From SURF-32 sp964648365 (GTDB lineage: Bacteria; Planctomycetota; Phycisphaerae; UBA1845), in contig CAZYLK010000065.1 of the NCBI GenBank assembly GCA_964648365.1, positions 1 to 28,511 of the forward strand: 28,511 nucleotides of DNA. Reading direction: 5' to 3'. Positions 1 to 8,116 of this stretch are shown here, piece after piece (positions within the stretch are counted from its first letter, which is position 1; each line of letters starts with the position of its first letter). The position numbers and the translations under genes are program-made. A model generated the notes under the pieces. The model saw only the letters and a program-made list of their open reading frames with translations, was not told the origin of the DNA and made no database searches.

Positions 1-20
1 GCCATTCGACATTTCCGCCC

Positions 21-314
21 CTACGTCTTCGTCGTACACGTACACACCATCCGCCCGCACCCCGGACAGCCCTGACCATACTTGGCGTGCAGCGCGGCCG
101 TCAGGTCGATGTCGCTGATGTTGGCCAGGGTCACCAGCCAGGCGAGCACGTCGGCGAACTCGGCGGCCAGTTCTTCCTTCGGGCTTTCGCGCAGGGCCGC
201 GGCCAGTTCCCCGACTTCCTCCATAAACCACATGAACGTGATCGGCGCGCCGCGGGCGCGGTCCTTGTGGCTGTACATCTTTTCGATCAGGGCCTGCAAG
301 TCTTCGATCGTCAT
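21..314 (-). CDS. MazG-like nucleotide pyrophosphohydrolase
   Basis: Small all-alpha protein of 97 residues that probably hydrolyses (d)NTPs to NMP and pyrophosphate (house-cleaning). The MazG metal-binding pattern is visible as MEEVGELAAALRE followed by EFADVLAWLVTLAN, the EExxE plus ExxD arrangement of the family. The C-terminus carries a CPGCGRMVCTC cluster of four cysteines, possibly a zinc site; I recall similar tails in planctomycete and archaeal relatives. The open frame continues upstream to a TTG at 392, but those 26 residues look unstructured. The ATG at 314 has AAGG eight bases before it and starts right at the conserved MTIEDLQALIEKMY, so I prefer it. It is divergent from the transporter gene at 528. 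The exact substrate is unknown. Confidence 0.85.
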   Translation of the reverse strand: MTIEDLQALIEKMYSHKDRARGAPITFMWFMEEVGELAAALRESPKEELAAEFADVLAWLVTLANISDIDLTAALHAKYGQGCPGCGRMVCTCTTKT

Positions 315-527
315 GCGGTCCGCCTTTGTCGTGTCTTCAATCGGCTTTGTCGAATCGCCGCGTACTTTCGTCGTGGGTGACTGGCGGGGCAAGTCGGCCT
401 CACGGGGTGCGGGGGTGCGGGTGGCGTTCGTTGACGCCGGCTGAGGCCCGAGGATAGCCTCTCGCTCCCTGACCCGTCCCCCTTCCCCCGCGAGGAGGCG
501 GGTATCGTCGGGGGATCGGAGCTACCC

Positions 528-1442
528 TTGGACTGGCCGGCGTCGTTCACGTCATACTTGGGAGAGGTCTACGCGCTGGGCGCGGCCGTGACGTGGGCGT
601 TCGCGTTGGTCCTGTTCAAGCGAAGCGGCGAATCCATCCGGCCGCTGGCTCTGAACCTGTTCAAGAACACCGTCGCCATTGTGCTGCTTCTGCTCACACT
701 GTCGGCCCTGCCCGCCGGCGATCGGTCGTTGGGCCATCTGCCCACCGGCGACCTTGTCCTGCTGGCCGTCAGCGGGATGCTCGGCATCGCGCTGGCTGAC
801 TCGCTCGTCTTCTTCGGCCTCAGGCGGATCGGCGTGGGGCTGGTGACCATCGCAGACTGCACCTACACGCCCTCGGTCGTGCTGTGCGCGGTCCTGTTGC
901 ACGGAGAGTCGCTGACGCCGAGCGACGCGGGCGGGGCCGTGCTCGTGCTGTCCGGCGTTTTTCTGGCGTCCGGGCATAAGCCGCCGGTCGGCGCGACGCA
1001 CCGCGATCTGACGATCGGCATGTCGAGCGTCGTGCTTGCCATCGTCCTGATGGCGTTCGGAATCGTGATGGTCAAGCCGATCCTGGAGGAATCCGCCATC
1101 GTCCCGGCCACGCTGGTGCGCCTGGTGGCGGGCAACGCGCTGCTGGCGGCCATGATGCTGACCAGCCGGCGGAATCGGGAGGGGTTCGGCGTATTTCGGC
1201 CTTCCAGAGCGTGGGTGTACTGCATCCCGGCTTCGTTCTTGGGTTCCTATCTGTCGATGATGTTCTGGATCGGCGGCTTCAAGTATGCGTCATCGGCAAC
1301 GGCCGCGACGCTGAATCAGACATCGACGATCTTCGCGCTGCTCTTCGCCTGGCTGCTGCTCAAGGAGCCGATGACGTCGCGCAAGCTGACCGCGGCCGCA
1401 CTGGCCATCGCAGGCGTGCTCGTGGTGACGATCGTCGATTGA
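528..1442 (+). CDS. DMT-superfamily (EamA) transporter
   Basis: Inner-membrane permease of 304 residues with about ten hydrophobic segments arranged as two EamA halves. The first half begins YLGEVYALGAAVTWAFALVLFKRSG and the second after residue ~160 (TIGMSSVVLAIVLMAFGIVMV). The late GGFKYASSATAATLNQTSTIFALLFAWLLLKEP region matches the typical EamA pattern, in which a small-residue helix is followed by a short charged E-P loop. Such proteins usually export metabolites or amino acids, but the sequence does not give the substrate. The start is a TTG with GGAG six bases upstream. No ATG fits the conserved N-terminus. It converges on the beta-CASP nuclease gene and shares no operon with it. Confidence 0.85.
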   Translation: MDWPASFTSYLGEVYALGAAVTWAFALVLFKRSGESIRPLALNLFKNTVAIVLLLLTLSALPAGDRSLGHLPTGDLVLLAVSGMLGIALADSLVFFGLRRIGVGLVTIADCTYTPSVVLCAVLLHGESLTPSDAGGAVLVLSGVFLASGHKPPVGATHRDLTIGMSSVVLAIVLMAFGIVMVKPILEESAIVPATLVRLVAGNALLAAMMLTSRRNREGFGVFRPSRAWVYCIPASFLGSYLSMMFWIGGFKYASSATAATLNQTSTIFALLFAWLLLKEPMTSRKLTAAALAIAGVLVVTIVD

Positions 1443-1546
1443 CGGATGCTTCAGACAGGCGCTGCGCGCGGTGCAAGAGATCGGCCGCAGTCCTGATCGA
1501 GGGAGCAGTCCTCGGGTGGACCACGGGTCGCCGCCTGTTCGATGCA

Positions 1547-2953
1547 CTAATCCAGTTCCCACGCGCTGCGATATTCAGGTATCTCGACAGAGGGGAAGCC
1601 GTGCGCCCGCAGGTCGCCGGCCAGCTTCTGCGCCGCTGAGTTTTCGCCGTGGGTCAGGAAAACGCGCTTCGGCGCCGGTTTGAAGTGTGAGATCCAGTCG
1701 ATCAGCCCGTCGTGGTCGGCGTGGGCCGACAAGCCGTGGATCTGCGCAATCCGTGCGCGCACGTCACACGGCTCGCCGTGGATGCGGACGCGCTTGGCGC
1801 CGTCCACGATTTCACGCCCGAGTGTGTCATGCGCCTGGTAGCCGACGAAGATGACCGTGCTCTCCGGCCGCGGCAGGTTGCGGGCGAGGTGATGCTTGAT
1901 GCGGCCTGCGGTACACATCCCCGACGACGCCATGATGATGCAGGTGCCGCGAATGCGGTTGATTGCCTTGGATTCGGCCGTGCTGCGGGCAAGCTGCAAC
2001 CCGCGAAACTGCAACGGATACTCGCCGCGACCGAGCACCTCCTGCACCTCTTCGTCCATCTCGCTACGGTGGCGCCGGAACACCTCCGTCGCGTTGACTG
2101 CCATGGGGCTGTCCAGAAACGTCATCAGGTGCGGGATACGGTCCTCGGCCAGCAGGCGCCCGATGAAGTACATCAACTCCTGCGCCCGCTCGACGGCAAA
2201 CGTCGGAATCACCACGTTGCCGCCCGCCTCGATGGTTGCGTTGATCAACTCCGCAAGCTGATCCTCGACGCTTCCGCCGTTGCGATGATTTCGTCCGCCG
2301 TACGTTGACTCCATCACGACGTAGTCCGCGCGCTCGAGCACCGACGGATCGCGGACGATGGGTTTGTCGCGCTGACCGAGGTCGCCGGAGAACACGATCG
2401 TCCGCGATGCCGCGCCGTCGTCTATGCGGACTTCCAGCAGGGCGGAACCCAGGATGTGCCCGGCGTCGTGATAGGTGACGCTCACGGCGTCGCTGAGGGC
2501 CAGCGGCTCATCATATTTGACGACGCGAAACTTCGACATGGTGCGATCCACGTCCGCGTCCGTGTAGAGCGGCTGAACCGGATGCGGACCGGTGCGGTTC
2601 TGACGCTGGTGGCGCTTGCGCTTCAGGCGTGCATCTTCCTCCTGAATGTGGGCGGAGTCGGTCAAGATGATCTCAGCCAGTTCCATCGACGCGGCCATAG
2701 TGTAGATCGGCCCGGAGAATCCGTCCGCGACCAGCTTGGGCAGCAGCCCGGAATGGTCGAGATGGGCATGGGTAAGAAGCACACAGTCGATCGTTTCCGG
2801 CGGCTCCGGGCAGCGCTGCCAGTTGCGGCTCAGGTAGGGCCGCTCCTGAAACATGCCGCAGTCGATCAGTGCGCGGGTTCCGCCGGCCTCCAGCAGGTAA
2901 CGTGAGCCGGTGACTTGCCGATTGGCGCCCAGGAAGTGGAGCTTGCTCGTCAT
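1547..2953 (-). CDS. beta-CASP metallo-beta-lactamase ribonuclease (YSH1/CPSF-like)
   Basis: Zinc-dependent nuclease of the metallo-beta-lactamase/beta-CASP family, expected to act on RNA in the cytoplasm. The 468-residue length is normal for the family. Motif 2 is HAHLDHSG (residues 62-69), motif 3 is in DAGHILGSA and motif 4 is FSGDLG. The beta-CASP insertion holds FLDSPMA and ASSGMCTAGR, and the C-terminal part has GLSAHAD and FLTHGE. All the metal ligands expected by eye are there. The frame is open for 60 more residues upstream (to 3133), but that extension is Arg-rich and outside the family fold; the ATG at 2953 begins directly at the first strand (MTSKLHFLGANRQVTGS). It is paralogous to the gene at 5050. 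Whether it is an endo- or exonuclease cannot be told. Confidence 0.9.
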   Translation of the reverse strand: MTSKLHFLGANRQVTGSRYLLEAGGTRALIDCGMFQERPYLSRNWQRCPEPPETIDCVLLTHAHLDHSGLLPKLVADGFSGPIYTMAASMELAEIILTDSAHIQEEDARLKRKRHQRQNRTGPHPVQPLYTDADVDRTMSKFRVVKYDEPLALSDAVSVTYHDAGHILGSALLEVRIDDGAASRTIVFSGDLGQRDKPIVRDPSVLERADYVVMESTYGGRNHRNGGSVEDQLAELINATIEAGGNVVIPTFAVERAQELMYFIGRLLAEDRIPHLMTFLDSPMAVNATEVFRRHRSEMDEEVQEVLGRGEYPLQFRGLQLARSTAESKAINRIRGTCIIMASSGMCTAGRIKHHLARNLPRPESTVIFVGYQAHDTLGREIVDGAKRVRIHGEPCDVRARIAQIHGLSAHADHDGLIDWISHFKPAPKRVFLTHGENSAAQKLAGDLRAHGFPSVEIPEYRSAWELD

Positions 2954-2996
2954 GGCGTTCCGCAAAAATGGAGATTCCGCAGGTCCAGGTCGCCGA

Positions 2997-3025
2997 GCTA
3001 TCTCGGAAACGGCGCGGGGCGTCAA
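2997..3025 (-). promoter_or_regulatory. Weak sigma70-like promoter for the beta-CASP gene
   Basis: On the minus strand a TTGACG (-35) is followed after 17 bases by GATAGC (-10), about 45 bases before the ATG at 2953. The -35 is good and the -10 is poor. A small hairpin (CCGAG-CTAT-CTCGG, 2993-3006) overlaps the -10. Confidence 0.25.
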
Positions 3026-3128
3026 CCCCTGTCCCGCGACGCGGATTCCGGCGCCGGTTGACGTAGACCTGTCGCCAGAGCGGGTGCGCCGTCCGGCGGA
3101 TCGCAGGCGGGCAACGCGGGCGGACAAA

Positions 3129-3157
3129 TTCACAGCAGTTCGGCCTGCCCTTATGCT
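3129..3157 (+). promoter_or_regulatory. Sigma70-like promoter for the secreted protein gene
   Basis: TTCACA (5 of 6 matches to the -35 consensus), a 17-base spacer, then TATGCT (4 of 6). Transcription would start near 3164, about 68 bases before the GTG start at 3232. The -10 lies inside the inverted repeat described separately. Confidence 0.5.
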
Positions 3158-3174
3158 ATGCTACGAGCAGGCCG
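3141..3174. promoter_or_regulatory. Inverted repeat around the -10, possible operator
   Basis: CGGCCTGC at 3141-3148 and its exact complement GCAGGCCG at 3167-3174 are separated by 18 bases that contain the -10 element and the expected start point. A perfect 8-bp dyad placed over a promoter is what a dimeric repressor site looks like. A structured start of the mRNA is less likely, because the left arm lies upstream of the start point. No regulator gene is adjacent. Confidence 0.4.
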
Positions 3175-3231
3175 GACGTGCGCGATGTGGTTCGCGCCAC
3201 GCGCCGGCCGGATGCAAACGGGGGTGAAAAC

Positions 3232-3978
3232 GTGGACGACCGGGGGAGACGGCGAATTCTGACGGCGAGCGTGATGGCGCTGATGCCGATGCTCGGTGCC
3301 CATGCGGGCGAGGTGCTCGACCAGGAGTCGCCGATCAGCGGCTCGCTCAACGGCGACACGAGCCTGTCGCACTGGCAGCAGGAGGTGACGGTCGGCCTGG
3401 CCGGCCTGGTCAGTCGCGTCGAGGTCTACGTGGTCACGCCCGGCAGTGCGAACTTCTATCTCAATACGGGTTTCGGCTGGCAGGAGCCTGAGCACAACTT
3501 CGCCGTCCGTGTGCAGGCCGCACGCACCGGATGGACCTCGGTTGACGTTTCATCGGCCGGGATCAGGCTGAACGCGGGCGCGACCTTCGTCATCGGGATC
3601 AGCGGCATCAACCAGGGTCTGTGGTTCAGCGGCGGACGCGGCAGCCGCTATGATGGCGGCGATCTGTATCTGAACCGCGAGGTGTACCTGGGCAGGGGCG
3701 AGGCGGACATGGCCTTCCGCACCTACATGGTTCCGGGCGCCGGGTGTGATGGGCGGGAGAAGCTCCGCGCAACCTGCGAAGGAAACGTCGTAAAGGCGCG
3801 GCTGCGTCGCGGCTCGGCTGACAATCATTATACCTTGTGCGTGCGTGGCTACGCCTGTCGCGAAGTCAACGCCAACGAGCACGGCCGGGCGCGGGCGAAG
3901 TTCCGACGCATTGAGCCTGGCGCTGCGGAAGTGACCGTGGAGGAGTGCGGGATGGCTCGGCGCAGCCGCTGTCGCTAG
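3232..3978 (+). CDS. Secreted protein of unknown function with cysteine-bearing C-terminal domain
   Basis: I do not recognise a characterised family. From the GTG start (GGGGTG a few bases upstream) the protein has 248 residues and a classical signal peptide: basic DRGRRR, hydrophobic ILTASVMALMPMLG, and a predicted cut after AHA. Residues ~25-165 are rich in beta-forming residues and Gly/Ser, resembling a secreted jelly-roll or binding domain (SVDVSSAGIRLNAGATFVIGI). Residues ~170-248 form a separate module with paired cysteines (GCDGREKLRATC, YTLCVRGYAC, EECGMARRSRC), probably disulfide-bonded. A longer frame open from 3178 would bury the signal peptide, so I reject that start. It is alone on its strand, with its own promoter and dyad. 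Confidence 0.65.
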   Translation: MDDRGRRRILTASVMALMPMLGAHAGEVLDQESPISGSLNGDTSLSHWQQEVTVGLAGLVSRVEVYVVTPGSANFYLNTGFGWQEPEHNFAVRVQAARTGWTSVDVSSAGIRLNAGATFVIGISGINQGLWFSGGRGSRYDGGDLYLNREVYLGRGEADMAFRTYMVPGAGCDGREKLRATCEGNVVKARLRRGSADNHYTLCVRGYACREVNANEHGRARAKFRRIEPGAAEVTVEECGMARRSRCR

Positions 3979-4041
3979 AGGCGGCGCAGCGATCGCTGAC
4001 TGTTCCGCGGGGGGCGGGGGCGTGCGCGTCGTCGTCGCGAC

Positions 4042-4069
4042 TTGCGGCGGATGCCGCGGTGGGTATGCT
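4042..4069 (+). promoter_or_regulatory. Possible promoter for the LOG/beta-CASP operon
   Basis: TTGCGG, a 16-base spacer and TATGCT lie about 140 bases before the ATG of the LOG-family gene, in a 229-base gap with no other gene. Both boxes are partial matches in GC-rich sequence, so this is only a candidate. Confidence 0.25.
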
Positions 4070-4207
4070 CCGACTCTTCCGGTTGCGTTTCGTATCCGCG
4101 TTGATCGCGCCGAGTCGGCGGGCCCATCATCGTGGCCGACGACCGGCGCTAGAGCCGACGGTTCCTGCTGCGGGCGCGGCGCAGTGATCGGATTGGACGC
4201 GAAGCAT

Positions 4208-5053
4208 ATGGCCAAGAAAAAGAAGGCGCGAAAGGCAGTGACCCGCCGTCCCGCCAAACTGGACGATTGGGAAAAGAGCTGGCAGCGCCACTGGAGCGAG
4301 ACGGGAACCTACAGCTACGAACTGCCGCCGGGCGCCACGGGCGATGCGGATCGGGCGTTTCTGACGCAGTCGCGAAATCCAGAGTCCGAGACGGCGCGAC
4401 TTGATCGCATCCAGGAGGAGTTCGTTCGCGGCTTTCGCGAATTGTACCAGGTCGGGCCGGCGGTGACCGTCTTCGGCTCGGCGCGGTTCAAACCATCGCA
4501 CCCCTACTACAAGCTCGCGCGGGCGACCGGGCGGGCGCTGGCGGAGGCGGGGTTCGCCACGCTGACCGGCGGCGGCCCCGGCATCATGGAGGCCGCCAAC
4601 CGCGGCGCCCGCGAGGGCGGCGGTCCCAGCTACGGCCTCAACATCATCCTGCCGCATGAGCAGTGTGCGAATCCGTACGTCGACCAGGCGGTTGAGTTTC
4701 ATTACTTCTTCACGCGGAAGGTGATGCTGGTCAAGTACTCCTGCGCGTTCATCGTCATGCCGGGCGGCCTGGGCACGCTGGACGAACTCTTCGAGGCGGC
4801 GACCCTGGTGCAATGCCGAAAGATCGGCCCGTTCCCCATTATTCTCATGGGCGCCAAGTTCTGGGCCGGAATGCGGCGGTGGGGTAAGTTCATGATGGAA
4901 CAGGGCGTGTTCACGAAGGAGGAGATCGGCTTCGGTTGGGTCACGGATTCTCCACAGGAGGCCGTGGACGTCATCATGCGGAGTCTGCCGGCCGCCATGC
5001 GCGCCCAGCTTGCAGCGACCGACGCGGCCGACGGCGAAGGAGCTGCGACGTGA
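4208..5053 (+). CDS. LOG-family (TIGR00730-type) Rossmann protein
   Basis: 281-residue cytoplasmic protein of the LOG/'lysine decarboxylase-like' family. Characterised members are cytokinin riboside 5'-monophosphate phosphoribohydrolases or related nucleotide N-glycosidases. The diagnostic motifs are GGGPGIMEAANRGA (121-134), FFTRK (168-172) and PGGLGTLDELFE (185-196), the PGGxGTxxE signature. About 85 residues precede the Rossmann core, starting with a lysine-rich MAKKKKARKA and then an aromatic, acidic stretch; this is the long-form family architecture. The ATG is chosen over the upstream frame (open from 4022) because the upstream peptide is low-complexity. The stop overlaps the GTG start of the next nuclease gene, so the two are probably translated together. 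The natural substrate is not evident. Confidence 0.88.
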   Translation: MAKKKKARKAVTRRPAKLDDWEKSWQRHWSETGTYSYELPPGATGDADRAFLTQSRNPESETARLDRIQEEFVRGFRELYQVGPAVTVFGSARFKPSHPYYKLARATGRALAEAGFATLTGGGPGIMEAANRGAREGGGPSYGLNIILPHEQCANPYVDQAVEFHYFFTRKVMLVKYSCAFIVMPGGLGTLDELFEAATLVQCRKIGPFPIILMGAKFWAGMRRWGKFMMEQGVFTKEEIGFGWVTDSPQEAVDVIMRSLPAAMRAQLAATDAADGEGAAT

Positions 5054-6441
5054 AGATCAAACTGATCGGCGCCGCCGGGGGCGAAGTGACCGGGTCGGCC
5101 TACATGGTCGAGACGAAGAAGTCCCGCGTACTCATCGACTGCGGGATGTTCCAGGGCGGCAGAAAGTCGGAGTCGCTGAATCGTCCGCCCGCCCGGCCGA
5201 ACACCAGGCTCGACGCCGTTCTGCTGACGCACGCGCATCTGGATCACACGGGTCGCCTGCCGCTGCTGGCGCAGATGGGGTGGAGCGGCCCGGTCTTTGC
5301 AACGCCCGCCACGCGCGAGGTGGCCGACCTCATCCTGCGCGACTCGGCGCGGCTCCAGGCGCAGGACGCCGATCGCGAGAGCCGCAAGCGGGCACGGATG
5401 GGCAAGCCGGCGGTCGAGCCGCTCTACACCAGCGAACAGGCCGAGTCGATCCTGACGCGTTTCGCCGATGTGCCGTACCAGGAGCCGGTCGACGTCGCGC
5501 CCGGCATTCAGGCGACCTGGTCGGAAGCCGGGCACATGCTTGGCTCGTGCAGCATCCTGCTCTCCGTCAATGAAGACGGACGCGAGAAGCGCGTTGTCTT
5601 CTCCGGCGACCTGGGACCGACGAGCATCCCGCTGCTGCGCAATTTTGAGCCGTTCCACAGCGCGGATCTGGTCTTTCTAGAATCCACCTACGGCGACCGC
5701 GACCATCGGCCCTTCAATGAGACGGTGGACGAGTTCGTTTCCGTGGTCAAGCAGGCCGCCAAGTCCGGCGGCAAGATCCTGGTGCCGACCTTCGCGGTGG
5801 GGCGGGCGCAGTTGCTCACGAGCCTGCTGGCGTGGATGTTCCGCGGGCGAAAGGCGGCGCCTTTCCCGATCTTCCTCGACAGCCCGATGGCGATCGAGGC
5901 GACCAAGATCTACGCCGCCCACCGCGAACTCTTCCACCCGAAGATGGCGAAGTTCGTTTCCGAGAAGCCGTTGCGCGACGACCTGACCACCATGAAGATG
6001 ACTGCAACGGCGCACGAGTCCAAGCAGATCAACGAGGTGGAAGGTACCTGCTTCATCATGGCGGGCGCCGGGATGTGCAACGGCGGTCGCATCCTGCATC
6101 ACTTCAAGCAGAACCTCTGGAAGCCGGACACCCAGGTTCTCATGGTCGGGTATCAGGGCCGAGGTTCGCTCGGCCGGCGACTGATCGACGGGCAGGAGCG
6201 CGTTCGGATTCACGGCGAAACCGTTATGATGGCGGCTACGGTGCATACGCTCGGCGGTTTCAGCGCCCATGCCGGCCAGTCGGACCTGCTGGACTGGTTC
6301 AGTGTCATCGCGCCGAGCAAGCCGAAGGTGGTACTGACGCACGGTGAGGACAAGCAGCGCGGCGGTCTGGCCAGGAAGATTCAGCAGCGTTTCAAGATCA
6401 GCAGCACGCTCCCGAAGATGGGCGACGTGGTTGAACTCTAG
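5050..6441 (+). CDS. beta-CASP metallo-beta-lactamase ribonuclease (second paralog)
   Basis: 463-residue zinc nuclease of the same family as the gene at 1547-2953. Motifs are HAHLDHTG (61-68), EAGHMLGS, FSGDLG, FLDSPMA, AGAGMCNGGR, GFSAHAG and LTHGE. The start is the GTG at 5050: AAGGAG sits seven bases upstream, inside the end of the LOG gene, and the stop of that gene (TGA) overlaps the GTG. The overlap implies translational coupling and possibly a shared role in nucleotide or RNA turnover. Compared with its paralog it has GGFSAHAGQSD where the other has GLSAHADHDG; the final Asp is replaced by Gly-Gln, so the C-terminal motif differs. It presumably acts on RNA in the cytoplasm. Confidence 0.9.
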   Translation: MKIKLIGAAGGEVTGSAYMVETKKSRVLIDCGMFQGGRKSESLNRPPARPNTRLDAVLLTHAHLDHTGRLPLLAQMGWSGPVFATPATREVADLILRDSARLQAQDADRESRKRARMGKPAVEPLYTSEQAESILTRFADVPYQEPVDVAPGIQATWSEAGHMLGSCSILLSVNEDGREKRVVFSGDLGPTSIPLLRNFEPFHSADLVFLESTYGDRDHRPFNETVDEFVSVVKQAAKSGGKILVPTFAVGRAQLLTSLLAWMFRGRKAAPFPIFLDSPMAIEATKIYAAHRELFHPKMAKFVSEKPLRDDLTTMKMTATAHESKQINEVEGTCFIMAGAGMCNGGRILHHFKQNLWKPDTQVLMVGYQGRGSLGRRLIDGQERVRIHGETVMMAATVHTLGGFSAHAGQSDLLDWFSVIAPSKPKVVLTHGEDKQRGGLARKIQQRFKISSTLPKMGDVVEL

Positions 6442-6447
6442 CCGGGA

Positions 6448-6465
6448 CTCGCGAAGAATCGTGAG
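6448..6465 (+). other. Hairpin between nuclease and phosphofructokinase genes
   Basis: CTCGCGA, loop AGAA, TCGTGAG: a seven-pair stem (one G-U) seven bases after the nuclease stop and 25 bases before the pfk start. No T run follows, so it is a poor intrinsic terminator. It may be an mRNA processing or stability element. A clean GGGAG ribosome site follows it at 6477-6481. Confidence 0.35.
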
Positions 6466-6490
6466 GCTTCCCACCCGGGAGTAGCGAACG

Positions 6491-7597
6491 ATGTCCACCC
6501 GTGTCACACGCATCGCGATCAACACCGGCGGCGGCGACGCGCCCGGGCTCAACGCGGTCATCCACGCCGCCGTCGTTGCGGCGGAATCGCTGGGCTGGGA
6601 GATCTTCGGCGTACGCGAGGGCTTCGAGGGGCTGCTGGCGCCGCAGAACTACCCGGACGGCGGGCTGACGCAACTGACCCGCGCGTCCGTACGCAACATC
6701 GCCCACCTGGGCGGCACGATTCTCGGGACCACGAACCGCGGCAATCCTCTCAAGTATGAGGTGGCCCAGCCCGACGGCTCGGTGCGTGAGACCGATCGAT
6801 CCGACGAACTCATCGGCCGGTTCCGCGAGCGCGGCCTCGATGCGTTGATCTCGGTGGGGGGGGATGGGTCGCTCGGCATCGCGTTGCACCTCAGCCGCAA
6901 GGGTCTGCCGGTCGTTGGCGTTCCCAAGACCATCGACAACGACTTGCGTTCGACCGTCGCCACGTTCGGTTTCGACAGCGCCGTGTCGTTCGCGACCGAG
7001 TGCATTGATCGCCTGCACTCAACGGCCGAGTCACACCGGCGTGTGATGGTCGTCGAGGTCATGGGTCGATATGCCGGGTGGATCGCGCTCCACTCCGGAA
7101 TCGCGGGGCGGGCGGACGCGATTCTCATCCCGGAGATTCCTTTCGACATCGACAAAGTGGCGGCGCATGTGTCCCGACGGGCTAAGGGCCAGCGTTACGC
7201 GATCGTCGTCGTCGCCGAGGGCGCGCAGCCGCGCGGCGGGGAGCGCGTGTTGAAGGCCGCGGCCGAGCCGGCTCACGTCGAACGCCTTGGCGGCATCGGC
7301 GAGCGGGTCGCGGAGCAGTTGCAGGAGAAAACTGGCCTTGAAGCGCGCACCGTCGTGTTCGGGCATCTGCTTCGCGGCGGCTCGCCCACCTCGCTGGATC
7401 GCTTGCTCGGGCTTAACTTCGGCGCCGCGGCCGTGCGCGCGCTGGCCGACGGGCAGGCGGGCGTAATGGTGGCCCTGAACCCGCCGCGGACGGAATTGGT
7501 TCCCCTTGAGCAGGCTGTCAGCAGCCTCAAGCTGGTGCCTCTCGACGGCCACGCCGTCGTGACGGCGCGGGCGCTCGACATCGCGCTGGGAGACTGA
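6491..7597 (+). CDS. pfkA: 6-phosphofructokinase, PfkA superfamily
   Basis: Phosphorylates fructose 6-phosphate to fructose 1,6-bisphosphate, with ATP or pyrophosphate as donor. The 368 residues show NTGGGDAPGLNAVI (11-24), GGDGS (123-127), PKTIDND (145-151, catalytic Asp149), the MGRYAGWIAL fructose-phosphate segment and HLLRGGSPTSLDR. In the donor site the position equivalent to E. coli Gly104 is Gly (ATP-like), whereas the position equivalent to Gly124 is Lys146, as in PPi-dependent and mixed 'group III' enzymes; specificity therefore cannot be assigned safely. The start ATG has GGGAG nine bases upstream. It is five bases from rpiB and begins a three-gene sugar-phosphate unit with rpiB and phosphoketolase. 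Confidence 0.92.
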   Translation: MSTRVTRIAINTGGGDAPGLNAVIHAAVVAAESLGWEIFGVREGFEGLLAPQNYPDGGLTQLTRASVRNIAHLGGTILGTTNRGNPLKYEVAQPDGSVRETDRSDELIGRFRERGLDALISVGGDGSLGIALHLSRKGLPVVGVPKTIDNDLRSTVATFGFDSAVSFATECIDRLHSTAESHRRVMVVEVMGRYAGWIALHSGIAGRADAILIPEIPFDIDKVAAHVSRRAKGQRYAIVVVAEGAQPRGGERVLKAAAEPAHVERLGGIGERVAEQLQEKTGLEARTVVFGHLLRGGSPTSLDRLLGLNFGAAAVRALADGQAGVMVALNPPRTELVPLEQAVSSLKLVPLDGHAVVTARALDIALGD

Positions 7598-7602
7598 AGA
7601 TC

Positions 7603-8064
7603 ATGAACGTCGCCGTCGGCGCGGACCACGCGGGATTCGAACTCAAACAGCGGATCGTCGCGTGTGTGCGCGAACTCGGGCACGAAGCGGCGGACTTGGG
7701 CACGCATTCCACAGATGCGGTCGATTATCCTGACTTCGCCGAGGCGGTCGGCCTCGCGGTGCGCGACGGGCGGGCGGAACGGGGGATCATCGTCTGCGGC
7801 AGCGGTGTCGGCGCTTCGATCGCCGCCAACAAGATTCCCGGCGTTCGGGCCGGGTTGTGCCACGATCACTACTCCGCCCACCAGGGCGTCGAGCACGACG
7901 ACATGAACGTGCTGGTGCTCGGCGGCCGGATCATTGGCGAGGCGCTCGCCCTGGAACTCGTTCAATCATTCCTCAGCGCCCGGTTCACGGCCGAGGATCG
8001 GCACCAGCGGCGACTCGACAAGGTAAACCGACTGGAGCAGCGGTTTTCTTCCGGCAGTTCGTGA
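7603..8064 (+). CDS. rpiB: Ribose-5-phosphate isomerase B
   Basis: Interconverts ribose 5-phosphate and ribulose 5-phosphate in the non-oxidative pentose phosphate pathway. The 153-residue length is typical. Family hallmarks are GADHAGFELK at the N-terminus, the active-site Cys in GIIVCGSGVGASIAANK, and RAGLCHDHYSAHQGVEHDDMNVLVLG with the sugar-opening His region. It follows pfkA after five bases and precedes phosphoketolase by 52 bases. It thus supplies pentose phosphates between the hexose and phosphoketolase branches. The short tail after the last helix (RRLDKVNRLEQRFSSG) is normal. Confidence 0.95.
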   Translation: MNVAVGADHAGFELKQRIVACVRELGHEAADLGTHSTDAVDYPDFAEAVGLAVRDGRAERGIIVCGSGVGASIAANKIPGVRAGLCHDHYSAHQGVEHDDMNVLVLGGRIIGEALALELVQSFLSARFTAEDRHQRRLDKVNRLEQRFSSGSS

Positions 8065-8116
8065 TCGCGCCCGCGCGTCAATCCAACGCGGCCGCGTGGT
8101 GACAGGAGAATGCGGA

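Noticed and set aside
3987..3998. Palindrome CAGCGATCGCTG containing GCGATCGC (HIP1-like) after the secreted protein gene
   Set aside because: I noticed only this one copy, and the stem is just four pairs without a T run, so neither a repeat family nor a terminator is supported.
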